Assembly: GCA_037179335.1 (NCBI GenBank)
Contig: JAKZHN010000011.1
Span: 278,428 to 342,427 of the forward strand
Source of the DNA: Cyclaneusma minus
Taxonomy: Eukaryota; Ascomycota; Leotiomycetes; Marthamycetales; Marthamycetaceae
DNA: 64,000 nucleotides
Reading direction: 5' to 3'
Both the position numbers and the translations under genes were made by a program. The notes below the pieces were generated by a model, which made no database searches, had not been told where the DNA came from, and saw only the letters and a list, made by a program, of their open reading frames with translations. Positions 11,301-22,280 of the stretch are shown piece after piece (positions within the stretch are counted from its first letter, which is position 1; the number at the start of each line of letters is the position of its first letter).

Positions 11301-12638
11301 GACCTTCCGAAGTGTTGATCGGTGGAGGAGCTGTTTTGGCAGTTCGCGGGCGCCCTGGTAAAGAGGTTGTAGAGTCGGTAGACTGTTTCCCTGGAAATAT
11401 AGCACCGATTCGCGAGCCGACACTGCCTCGTCTAGCCTCGGCAGTACCGGCGCTTACAACCCTGCGTTCTGGACTCGTACTGGGACTCGAGCTTTTCGGC
11501 TGTCGTGTGTGCGTTTGGAATTTGTCTTTCAGTCTGCCGACGGGGGACGGGGATCGCCTTTTCGATTCGTGGAAAGATGCTTCTAGCTTAGGAGGCGTAG
11601 AGAGGGGAGAAGACTTGACCGCCGTGGCCGAGTCTGTGGATGTGCCGTCTGGCTGCGTGTCGTCGACCCCTTTGTTGGGTATAATTTGTGAGTGCACCCA
11701 AGGCGAAGAAGTGGTAAGGTAGCCAATGTGCGAAGGATGGGTTGAGAGAGGTGGAGGAACGGACGAAGCGCTGTAGAGCGTCTTAGTGAGGAGGTCTCGG
11801 AAAACGAAGCAAACAAGGCCAACTGGCGAACGAGCGGAACAGAGAATAGATGGTCAACTTTGAGCGACAGTGCAAATGCAAGATGTTAGAGAGACTGGAA
11901 AAGAGATATCGAGAGTCAAATGCAAGCCACGAGTCGCGGTCGAGATTTGCCAAGGTAGATGCAGTTGCTGCTCAGCCCCCAGGGTCTGGCGGCGGTGCGG
12001 AGGTGAAGGGAGGTCGGGGCTGAGGTGGAAACTTCCGCGCTTCGGCTGCATTGGGCGTCCCATAAGACTGCACGCAGCACAGCACGACAGCAACCCACAT
12101 GCTAAGCCGACCGCCATACCAGCTCCGACCTAGCCAAAGCATGGTAGATAACTCTGTTGGCGCTGTAAAACGGCTTGGCCTAGGATGGCTGGAGTGCAGA
12201 GAAAGGAAAAGGGGACTCAACATACACTACTTCGTCTTCCGACTCCAAGGTCAACAGGCTGCTGCTGTCGCCGGGAGCTGTGATGGGCGTCGCGCGATTC
12301 TCGGCGTCATTGCCCAGCGTCCCGCGGTCGGCCACGCTTCTGCCTCTGGCTGCCTCCTCGCTAGCTCGCTCATCTGATTCCCTCTCCCTCTCCCGTTTGC
12401 GCAGACGCGTCTTTGTCAAAGCCGAGGAGAGCAGTTTGCCGAATTTGCCCCCGCTACTCTCGTCCTCATGCTCGTCTTCGACTTCGGAGTAGCTGGTGCG
12501 TTTCTCGGCCGGCAGCGGGAGTTCACTGCTCTCGCTATAGGAACTCGCGAGCGATCCCGTCTTCCTCCTCCGCCGGGCCTTGGATACGACTCCGCCGATG
12601 CCGCCGCTCCTCGAGGGCGAGGGAGACATGCTGGCCAT
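8346..12638 (-). CDS. Lam/Ysp-type GRAM-VASt sterol-transfer protein
   Basis: The order is: a basic N-terminal exon (12638 down to about 12226; MASMSPSPSRSGGIGG), a large exon down to 9207, a 58-nt intron 9206..9149, and a last exon 9148..8346. The large exon has a long Ser/Pro-rich region, a GRAM domain (FHQLF.SVPDDDYLIEDYSCAL, LCFSSNIFGW), an acidic stretch and a VASt domain (YNDTIPAPLGKVYNLVFG). The last exon carries a transmembrane segment (SNIVYGLLVGLLVASWF) and a short coiled coil. Lam proteins sit at ER contact sites and move sterol between membranes; a single VASt domain resembles the Lam5/6 type. The first intron (about 540 nt) is unusually long, and I could not fix its acceptor in phase, so the start exon is inferred. 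Confidence 0.8.
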
Positions 12639-13348
12639 GGCGGTGGTGGGGAGCGTGGGGTCGGTCTCGACGGGCTGCGACAGATATTTGCAATACTAGG
12701 CCTGGCGTCTCTGCAAGGACGACAGATTGATGGCTCTTCAGCTCTTGTTGGATGGGCTCGAGGTGCGGCGCATAGAGGCTGGCGGCTGCGGATCCGGTAC
12801 TCTAGGCCGCGCCGGTCAAAGTGGTTTCTGCCGTCGCGCCGCTCTTCGAACAAAGGCAGGCTGCGCAATCTTACCCAAAAGAGAGACAGGGTGCGTTGTT
12901 GATGTGTTGCCAGCGGTAGGAATTCTTAGGATGGGCGGCTTTTCAAACGGAGGACTGCCTCCATCGATCAGCCTGTGCCTTGCCTGCTTGATGGCTCGCA
13001 CCGCACCTTCCCCCTGGAGCTCCGGCCTCAAAGCCACCAGACCATTGCCGTCAGTGCATGCGCGGCTGCGGTTTAGCATGCTGTCTCTCCCAGCATCTGC
13101 AGAAATAAAAACACCTATCACGTGCCTTCCCAATACCTCGTTCGCAGACATATGGCTATGAAATGTATATAATAGTTGGTCCGTCCACATGTATTCAAGT
13201 TCCCCTATGTCATCGCAAGCTGACACAGTCCATTTTCGGTACTACGCGAGAGTATCCGTGCGCGATCGACTAGAGACTTCGCGGTGCCTGGCCTTCTGAC
13301 ATCCGATCTCTTCACAACACACACGCCGAATCGCAACAGCCTCACGAC
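12639..13348. promoter_or_regulatory. shared upstream region of divergent genes
   Basis: This gap separates the starts of the Lam-type gene (minus) and the MIT-like gene (plus), so it must hold both promoters. It is GC-rich near 12639 and more mixed near 13200. No individual site is called. Confidence 0.4.
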
Positions 13349-15080
13349 ATGGAGACTGCCCCAGTAACTCTCGTGAGTCGCCCGCCACGATGCCTGGAGC
13401 TGCGCTGACTGATTACAGGCTCATGATCATGCGCGACAAGCTTCCATTGCAACCCACAACGCGGATACCACCGTCGCAATCAGCGAACACGCTCTAGCAG
13501 CCGGCGAGTTCTCGAAAGCCGCTGCTGTCTCCAATAGCCACGAAGCCGTACGGACTTTGCGACTATTGGAACAGCACCATCAAAGACTCTCCGACTTGCT
13601 GAAATTTCCTACCGAGCATCCTGTGCCTACATCTGCGGCAGAGAAAAAGCTCACGACCTCGGCCGCTGTCGCTGAACTGCGGGCCAGCAAACATGACGCT
13701 GCCTCCCCCGGGTCGCCGCTCAGATCGAGTGTCAGCTCTGCTCAGCGAATCCCTAAACGTCTCCCTCCACGCGATTTGACATCCTCTATTGCCAGCAACC
13801 TAGCGACCGCACGTGGAATCCGGACTGGCCAAGGGCGCCGCGCATTGTCACCTAGTGTGTCTATGCACCAGGCCCCTGGGAGTTTGGAAGTCCACCATCG
13901 TCGAGGCGACAAAGGCACCAGGCCAGAACCAAGCATTCCTGAGCATGGAAAGCCAAGCTGGGTCCCACCGATGCATGGAAGTCAAGTCAAGTCAGATCCA
14001 CAATCTTCGACCTCTCGCGCATCCGCGAAAGCTCAGCCTGCAGCTTCAAATCCCGGCGACGAAGGCTTTAACAGATTTTACAGCACATTTGAAAGTCTCC
14101 TATCGAAGATCTCAGCGCCTCTAGCTTTTACCGGGCTCCCTCTCGTTTCCGAGGAGTCTACGAAGGATGTGCCTGAGAAGGAAGCCACTTCACCCGCCTC
14201 TCCTAACCCTCGCAGATCCAAAGCAGCATCACCTTCAACCCTCAGCGACTCACAAGCCCCCGACCTGTCAAAGTACATCTCCCGAGCCGCTCTTCGCGCC
14301 TCGGCCCACCCCGCCCACGGTAATGACTCTTTTTACGTCGTCCCTAGCACTGGTCATACCGTATCCTACGCCGGTATCCTCTCATTTGCGGAGAAAGAAA
14401 AGCGCCGGCTCGCAGCCTCCATGCACTCCAATAATCCTGATGTCTTCGTTGATCCAAACGATCCTGACCAGCCCGGCACCAACGATTCCTTCGAAGAAGA
14501 ATTCGTTGATGCTCGCGAGACACCCGCACCATTGTCTCGAGGGAATTCGTCTAGCCTGTCGAGGATGGTAGGGAAGAGGATTGGCGGTCGAGGCAAGGAT
14601 GCTGGACTGGAAAACGCAGTCGAGGAGCTTTATTTGGAGAACAAGAGCTTGAAAGGCATGGTTGATATTATGAGTAAGCGTTTGCAAGCTTTTGAAGCTG
14701 CGGCGCAAAGCTCGAGTCTTGCATTGCACGAAAGCATGCGATTTATGCAGCCGGGCGAAACCCCTGCTCGCGGAGCTGCTGCCGGCGGCGGGCGGGGCAA
14801 AGAGGAGGAGTTGCTGGGGAGGCTCAGGGAGCTGGAGGAGCAGCTGCAAGCCGGGGATAGGGAGAAGGCCAAGATGGCGAGAGAGATTGATAAGTTGAAC
14901 AAGGTACTGGAGAAGTATCGGGACAGGTGGGAGAAATTAAAGGACGGCGCTAAGGCGCGAAGAGAGGGGGCAAAGATGGAGAGTGGTGCTGCTACGAAAG
15001 AAAGCAGCGCGAAAGAGGCGGACGGGAACTCGCAGGCGGCTGCGGTGAAAGGAGCCAATGGAAGATTCCTAGCTGGCTAG
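13349..15080 (+). CDS. MIT-like N-terminus, coiled-coil C-terminus protein
   Basis: Exon 1 (13349..13372) encodes only METAPVTL. A 46-nt intron (GTGAGT..CAG) leads to exon 2, 13419..15080, giving 561 residues. Residues about 9-75 look like an MIT-type helical hairpin (AHDHARQASIATHN, then HALAAGEFSKAA and LLEQHHQRLSDLL). A long Ser/Pro-rich middle follows, then a coiled coil from about residue 390 (LENAVEELYLENKSLKGM; EELLGRLRELEEQL). An MIT hairpin plus a C-terminal coiled coil is the plan of Atg38/NRBF2, the autophagy PI3-kinase partner. That is a suggestion only, because I cannot test homology here. Confidence 0.7.
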
Positions 15081-15149
15081 ATATGCTTGGGGATAGGGTA
15101 TCTAGAAGAGGTTGAAGGATACTTGCAGCGATAGGGGGTCGTCATGATT

Positions 15150-15215
15150 TATTAGGAATAGTCCAAGTAATTAGGATGCCCCAGTCAATTAGCATTATCC
15201 CAAATGACTGCATAT
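15150..15215. repeat. degenerate ~21-bp repeat block
   Basis: Three to four units (TTAGGAATAGTCCAAGTAAT, TTAGGATGCCCCAGTCAAT and similar) lie just downstream of the MIT-like gene. The rest of 15081..15755 shows no gene I can support. Confidence 0.5.
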
Positions 15216-15755
15216 CCAGTTTCTAGTGAACGCAGGATAAAACCGCCCAAAAAAAGAGTGTATACTTCTTGACCCAAGCTTTCCACACTTAATCACTTGT
15301 TGTCTTGAACGAGATTCTTACGGACCTAGGTACTTGTCGTTAGTTGGTATTCCGTCGGCAGTTCTCGAAGCTCTCCGACATCGCTGCAGATTTCAAAGCT
15401 CACTGCCTTCGCTGTAGAGGATCCCCCACAGGATGCCCTGTCATCGATGATCGGATCAGAGTGAACTGCCGACTGTGAGCCTAATGTTTGGAAGACATGC
15501 CCGAAGGCAGGTTTGACAAGATGGGCCGTGGTCTCTGCGAAAAGGCTGTTAGGTGATAGTTAGCATAGCTCGAAACTAGCAGCTCGAGATTTTTCAGACA
15601 ACAAGTGATTAAGTGTGTTAACCATTGGGCTTGGTGTGAGGTAACGATGATCTCCGCTGCTAGCTAGCTACTGGTGTCAGGCATGTGCCGTTCGCACGTG
15701 CGCGTCCCCAACACATATATCCGGTTTTCCACACATTTCAGCGGCTCAGGAACTC

Positions 15756-18340
15756 TCAGGCATCATTTTCATCCTCTTCGTGCACCATCGACCAATTCGG
15801 GCTCCCATTACTGAAAACCGTTCCCAGCATCAAATCATTCAGATCTCTGGCCACCGCCCCATTGGGAACCACGACCGATGGATTCGGCCCCCTCATGGGA
15901 ACGGGCGGCGGACACGGCCGCAGGCGGGGGCTCGACACGACCTCGGCTGCCGTCTCGATCTCGGCCTCTTCGAAGCCCTCAAAACCTTGGCTATGTACGG
16001 AGGACGATACCGTGGTCCTTCTTGAGTGGCTCGTCGGCCTGGGTGGTGGGCGTTGGTCGTTCCCGCTCGTCATGGTATTGGTCCGCGAGCGAGTCGTCAG
16101 TCTGGGGGTTGTGCCTGGATCACTCGTCATGGTGTTCGTCCGTGAGCGATTGTGAAAGTTCTGGACGGACACGCATCGCCTTAGACTGCTGGCTGCACTG
16201 CTGGCTGCACTACTCGCTGCCGAGCGTTTGCTTTGTGGACTGCGAGCGCCGCTGCCTTGACGATTCAAAGTCCTGCCTCTTGCTTGGCGCTCGTCTTCCC
16301 AATCCGGCCTCGTCAATCTCACCAGGCCATTCCATCTCCGTCCTCTCTCGACAGATTCTTGCTGTGCCTCCTCGTGTTGGAAGCCTCGGGTCCTTGCTAT
16401 CGTACCCGGGCTCGGATAGGATACCCGTTATCAGCGCTCTGCGCGTGTGCAGCGTCTGCGCTATATCTTCCGGCCATCGAGTTATTGCGAGACTGGCTTC
16501 CTGCGCGAGAAGTAGAAGGACTACCTGTGCGGCTCAGACTGCTCACCCTGCTCCTGAATCCATTCAGCCTCTCGACAAAGTTCGACGCCTCCACTTGACT
16601 GCCACTTCTCGTCCTTGCTGTCATCGGCCTATCTGCATACTTCACCAGCTCCCCCACATACTCTGTATTCCCGGAGAGTGCGCTCGCATCAGACCCCGGT
16701 CCCTCCCTGCGCCCTTTGCCAAGCCCATCCAACGCCATGATAATTTCCTTGCGCTTCATAGACAGGACTCTTCCCAAATTAGAGCCGTTACTAAGGCCAC
16801 TCTTTCCGCTTCTACCGCTCCTAATGCTTGCCTTTGACGTCTCCTCTACATCGTCAAGGCTGAACCTTGAGACCTTAAGGTTCTCCTGTCCCGTGCTTCT
16901 CATCTTCCCCTGTCTGATTGGACTGCTTTTCGGACTGCGTGGTACTTCTTCGGGCTCTTTTTCTTCACCACTAGACCCCACCATCTTGATCCATGGGAAG
17001 ACTTTGTCGTCCCTTGCGGGCGTCGCCACGCTTTCTGCCCGAAGCGCAAGCTCTTCTGCCTCCATATTTGCCTCATCCGGGGCCAAGGTCATCCCGCTCC
17101 AGTCACCTGTGCTCGCCTTCTCCTTCAATTTCTTTTCGTTCTCCGCTTCGGCTAGAACCTGCCGCAACGTGTAGCTACGGCGACGTGAACGCCGGTCGGG
17201 GCAAGAAGATGTTGCACAGGCCGCTGGTTCCTTTAACTCGGACGTTGGAGGCGGCTGGCGTGCGCCTGTTTGACACTGGCTCTGGTGCGTGTAAGACGTG
17301 TGGGTTTGGTAAGCTCGAGCGCCGTGATATTGTATCCAGTCCTCAGAGCCGTAGTGGGACGTGTGGGTCATCTGCGATTGGCGGCCCTCGTTTCGTTCGC
17401 AGTAAAGGGAGGGGAATGCTGGGTGGAGAGTAGCCAGCGAACAGCAAATGAGCAGGAGTGCGGGCTCGAGTATGGAATAGAGGGCGATGTCTATTAAATG
17501 TAAGCACATTTTCCAGTCCTTCTGCATCCAGGGAGCCATAATGACCTACCACCGGCAACGTACATGTAGAAGGCGTCTTCGGCACCTTCCAGCTTTTGGA
17601 CATAATAAACTCGCAGGATTGCCATCACACCCGCTATCACTCCGAGCCCGAGGACAAATGCTGTCGCCAGTTTCGCCTGCAAATTCATCCACAATTCCCA
17701 GATTACCAGAACCACCGAGTACACGCATATCCAATCCAGCGCTGCACTTGATGTGCTGTATACCACACCAACAGGACCGATGGGGGCACTCTTCATACAG
17801 TGGCCGTCGTGTGGCTGCCTTGTTGCCGATGACCAGAAGTAGGACACAGGCGAACATTGAAACAGGTACAGAAAAAAATAGCCAACGGTGAAAAGCGAAT
17901 AGGCCAGAGCAACATTATACAATAGGATCCGTTGGTATCGAACGGTACAGAACCGTGCTAAAGAGAAGACGACGCTAATCCGCAGAAACAACTCTGAGGT
18001 AATGTAGAAGAGCTGTGCAAGGAAGAAAGTCTGAGTCGCGGTAGGAAGAGCATCCGCGTTGGTATCTCCAGTGTGTTTCCCCAAGCCATAATGGACTGAA
18101 ATGAGGGTCGTCATGGCCGTTGCTGTGAAGAACACCTGAAACGTGGTCAGTTGTTGTTGACTATTCCACATCTCGGAACATGAAAAGACTTACAAGGGCA
18201 GGAATGAGGAGCCCATCATCCAAACTGAATCTGTTTGATACAATGAGCCTTACACACACCCTCAAGCAAACACAAAACCAGCATAGAATCAGACAGACAG
18301 CGGCAACAGCGGCAACCGCCGTTTGTTGACGGTGAGCCAT
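15756..18340 (-). CDS. fungal rhodopsin-domain (PTH11-like) membrane protein
   Basis: Exons 18340..18194, 18135..17550, 17490..16406 and 16361..15756 join in consistent phase to 807 residues. The first three exons give multiple membrane helices with the family's features: an early helix (VAAVCLILCWFCVC), R.....F..DD after it, a conserved W/P-rich loop with FQCSPVSYFW and a Cys, then DIALYSILEPALLLICCSLATLHP. Such proteins are putative GPCR-like receptors at the plasma membrane. After the last helix comes a tail of over 400 residues rich in Ser/Arg/Thr, including two SRTNTMTS repeats, probably cytoplasmic and disordered. The last intron is only 44 nt (GTACGA..CAG); if it is not spliced the protein ends about 200 residues earlier. 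Confidence 0.75.
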
Positions 18341-19767
18341 CGTGGTCTTCTCTCCAGGCCGTCGTGGGTATTCGTAAAAAGTCAGAGACCCACAGCAACA
18401 ACAACGGTCACCGCTCAAGACCCGGGCATCACGAGCAATACATTATCGGAGTTGCCGGTCTTGTCACGCTCTGGGGGTCAGCAAGGTTCATATTGGGGCC
18501 CTGAGGGGTGAAAATTGACTTCGCACCGCAAATTCTGCTATCAACCTGGCGATCGAGGGACTCGGATAGCTACTCGGCAGGGAAAGCTTCGAAGTTCCAT
18601 TCCTTAACTGCCACTGGGAGGTCCAGGTTCCTGGTGCGGAACCCCTTGTCCATGCAGGATTCAATAGCGCCTTGCGGCTTTGGGACACAGACGAGTGCAT
18701 ATTGTTATATTACCCATCCCAGCTCGAGATGGCTGATGCGCGTGATTGGCCTTGCTCAATACAGCATACCTGAGCTAACGGCAGTAATGGACAGGAGTAT
18801 AGGTAGATCCCCGTAATTCTCCATGAAAACATCGAAGTGTACTCTCACCGCTCCGGGCTCTCTCGCGCTCAGGACAGAAAAGGAACGTTTTGCACTTTCC
18901 TCGTTCCTGGCTCTCGGCAGGAGTTGTCATTACTGTCAGGTCGGACGGGTCCCACAGGCGCAGACGCAGGCCTGCGTTTGCGAGCTGCACATATCGGCTG
19001 GTGGGGTCATGTAATCTGCTCATGCATTGGGTTGTACATGTATGATGTCGGTTGTCGTTGTTCCTCAAGCTGTCAGCCGCGCCTTGCTTCTCCTGCCGTT
19101 GCTTTTCGCTGGAGGAATGTGGAAATAATGCCACGGGTCCGCCGGGTTGTGCGTGTTTTCGTGATGGTTATTTTAAGGTTAGCCGATCTGATCCGTGCGC
19201 CACGCTAGCGGGAGCGATTCCAGGATGAGGCGCCTTATGCAAATTGCGATTGACGTGCGTCCACACCAAGAAAACAACAAGACGAGTATAAATCAAGTTA
19301 TCAACGTTGCCAAACTATTGATCCGGTCCCGAGCGGCTCGCCTGTAGTCGTACCGACTTTCCGGGCTAGAAGACTTAACAGCCTGGCTGCATGAAATCGA
19401 GCATAGACTTTTTCGCTTTTCCTTCGCCATGTCATGCTTGTCTTGTCGCCTTGAACCCGCCGAGGAGATGGCTGTTGAAGCCGGTATCGAACCAAAGTCT
19501 TTTGGCGTGTTCGACCAGGCACTCTCCACCGACTGACTTGTTCTCGAGCAGCCTGAAGTCACATCTGTAATGTCCGCAGCAAGCGGTTGGTCACAGGCCG
19601 AAAGCAGCGTAGCTTGGCATGCCTTAACAACAGGGCGGTAGAAGCTTTCAGGCAAAAATGATTGGAATTTCAACTGACTGACCGGAAACAGGCTCGATTA
19701 TCAGCAATAAACCAAATGGTCGTCAAAGTATGAATGACGAACCATCTCGAATATCAACAACTTGGTC
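18341..19767. other. gap without a supported gene
   Basis: Short frames only. The minus-strand frame 19293..19673 has no partner exon or recognisable motif. I see no repeat or RNA gene here. Confidence 0.4.
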
Positions 19768-20250
19768 CTATTCGCCGCCGCCAAAATGTCTCCTCGCAAA
19801 ACCCTCGACATGAAGCATATGGACATCACTCCGTGCATTCCAAGTCTCCTTCACCGGCCACTTCTTACCTGTGCCATCAGTAAACGCTGCCCGATGCCTC
19901 ACTACATCGTCAGCATCTTCCGCCTTGGCCCTGTCCAGTAACATTTCCCGCCACCAAACCTCACTCTTCGTCTCCTTTCCCAATTTTTTCACCACCTCCT
20001 CCGCCGTACTCACAATATCGCCATAGGGAACAGTTGACCCAGCCAAATACTCTATTTTCCCTTTCTCAGAGACCCCGTCTTCCTCCACTTCCTCGTAAAT
20101 TCCAGCAACGCACTTCCTAATATCCCCCACATTTGTAACATTGATGCTATTCTCAAGTCTCCTAAAGCCCTCACCACTAATCAGAAATATTTTATCGTCG
20201 AAAAGACTCTTGTTTATTGGGACATATGTTCTTGGTCGTTCTGAATGGTC
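19768..20250 (-). pseudogene. 5'-truncated NmrA-like NAD(P)-binding protein fragment
   Basis: The minus frame is open from just after a TAG at 20253 to the stop at 19768 (about 160 codons), with no early in-frame ATG. The text resembles the C-terminal half of NmrA/isoflavone-reductase-like proteins: SINVTNVGDIRKCVAGI, a substrate-loop region, then AAFTDGTGKKWPVKETWN. The N-terminal nucleotide-binding GxxGxxG half is absent from the sequence upstream. I infer a relic, but a spliced gene with a distant first exon cannot be excluded. Confidence 0.42.
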
Positions 20251-20696
20251 CTAGTTGTAGGGAATATTCTTACCATGGAATTCATTGTCCTTGCCCCAAG
20301 GGGGTAACTAATGTGAAGCGATTTCTGGCTTTTGGCTGAGCAAATAAGAATTATCACCACGAGACAATAATTATCAAATTGCGCAAAACTTAGGAGTACT
20401 TCTCGGCACTCGCAAATTCGTTGTAAATCAATCCTTGGGGGGATGGATGGGAAAACGCCTTGGTTACTGTGGGTGTGAACTCGAAACTCCGGGTCGCTTA
20501 AGCAATTGACTCAGAACCAGCAACCAAACTTCGTTCTCAGCTTTCTGAGAACTGGGCACTCAAATATTCTCTTCTCATTCACGAATTTACACAAAGTACT
20601 TTTTCATGTTTCAAGAACAGCGATCTAATCATCCCACTCCAGTTGTCCTCCACACCAAATATCTCCCATACTACTCAGAGTTCTATCTTCGCAATA

Positions 20697-21807
20697 ATGT
20701 CACGACGCTCAATCATCTCGGAGCTGGAATCACTGGTCTTTGACAGGCCGGGGGATATTACCCTTGTGCTCAATCGCGAGGTCCAAGGCTCCAAATCCAA
20801 TGCAGCAGAGAGCGAGGCTGTCGAGACCCGCCCTCCAAAGAAGCGCAAATGCTCTGACACCGATAGCAGCGCTCCCTTGGCGGACACGGATAGCGACGAG
20901 ATCAAGGACCCAGAGAGCTTGCTAGTCTCGTCAAAGCATCTCATGGTAGCTTCACCTGTGTTCGAAGCCATGTTAGGCGCCAACTTTGCCGAGGGCGCCA
21001 CCCTCCGCGAGAAAGGAAGTCTGGAGCTCCCACTTCCTGAAGACAACTTCAAAGCCATGAAGATTGTGATGAACATCATCCACGGTCACAACAATCGAGT
21101 TCCCCGTGATATCGACAGTCTCGATCTACTCCTCGAAGTGGCCAAGCTCGTTGACAAGTACATGATGCACGAAGCAGTCCAGCTATGGACCGAGAGATTG
21201 GTCGATGAGCAATTCACGGCCTGGTGGGACGGCGATAACGAGCTTATGGACACAACTTGGTCCCGCCTGGCTATTGCCTGGGTCTTCAAAATCCCTGGCC
21301 TTTTCAGAGACCTGACGGCAATTGTTATACGGAATGGGACTGCCGACTGCTTCGAAAACATCAATCAAGACCTTCCTATCCCGTCAGTTGTTATAGGTAT
21401 GCTCTTAGAACAATTTGACCTATTGTATTAGTGCTAAAATATCACTAGATGATCTGAAGACCGCGAAAGACATTGCCAATCCGGGGCTGGCACAGTCACT
21501 GGTTAATCGATTCAACCTATATGCTCGAACCCGAGTCTGCACCCAAGAGAGCTGCAATATTCACATGCTCGGTTCATTTGTTCAGGCCTCATTGCGGCTA
21601 GGAGATCTGCGCCCAGAGACATACCAAGAGCGGAGTAGCAAACAGCTTGCGGACTACGTAAACCGCATTAAAACGATACCCGTATCGACCCAGACGTACT
21701 GTCCGTACCGCGAAGAGAGAGTTAAGAGAGTTACTGAGGCGGTGACTCTTTGTGCCCAGAACAGTCTCAGTAGCTCTGGATTTGACCGTTCAGGTGAACC
21801 GCCCTGA
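20697..21807 (+). CDS. BTB/POZ domain protein 2
   Basis: Exons 20697..21396 and 21449..21807, a 52-nt intron with GTATGC donor and CTAG acceptor, phase 1, 352 residues. A short nuclear-localisation-like PPKKRKC sits near residue 45. The BTB core follows (SLLVSSKHLMVASPVFEAML, then LPLPEDNFKAMKIVMNII and VDKYMMHEAVQLW). Gene order, domain order and intron phase match the BTB gene at 183. Here exon 2 continues about 70 residues past the conserved Cys pair and ends cleanly, so this copy is the better guide to the intact gene structure. Confidence 0.8.
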
Positions 21808-22009
21808 AATGTGTCCTTTACTACTTGGAAAAACTCGTTCTTGGAGACTTACAAGACTGTGGAAGGTCTGAACATGGCAAACTTAAAGTAGTGATCTTGC
21901 TGGAAGAATTGAAGAAGCAGCGTGATTGGTAACTCGCTTCGAAGGTCAACTACAGTTAGGTGAAAAAAGTTTGAATCCCCCTCAGGTGAAACTTGCTTCA
22001 GCTTGGAGA

Positions 22010-22190
22010 TATTCACAGTAATTATGATAATCCACAATAATCAAGATATCTCCAATGATTGAGAGTATCCTCAATGACTGTGAGTATTCCCAATAATAGA
22101 GAGTATTCCCAATAATTAAGAGTGTTCCTAATGATTGAGAGTATTCCAAATAATTGAGAGTATTCCAAATGATCACGATCAGTTCAAACA
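22010..22190. repeat. degenerate ~22-bp tandem repeat block
   Basis: About eight units of the form CCAATAATTGAGAGTATT follow head to tail between the BTB gene and the 3' end of the TRP channel gene. This is the most regular of the blocks of this repeat. Confidence 0.65.
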
Positions 22191-22280
22191 GTTCTCAGAA
22201 GGTCGAGAGGGCGCCCAAGGCGGGGTGGGGGGAGATTCAGCTCTTTCATTGCAACCTATATGAGTAGCAGCTACCCAGCA

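Noticed and set aside
11583..12133. Frames on both strands around the Lam-type first intron
   Set aside because: Short, biased by GC content, and with no splice or domain support.
12413..13226. Plus- and minus-strand frames of 105-150 codons
   Set aside because: They overlap the Lam first exon or its promoter, and their composition is Arg/Pro-rich read-through.
15685..16837. Plus-strand frames of up to 319 codons
   Set aside because: Antisense shadow of the rhodopsin-domain protein tail.
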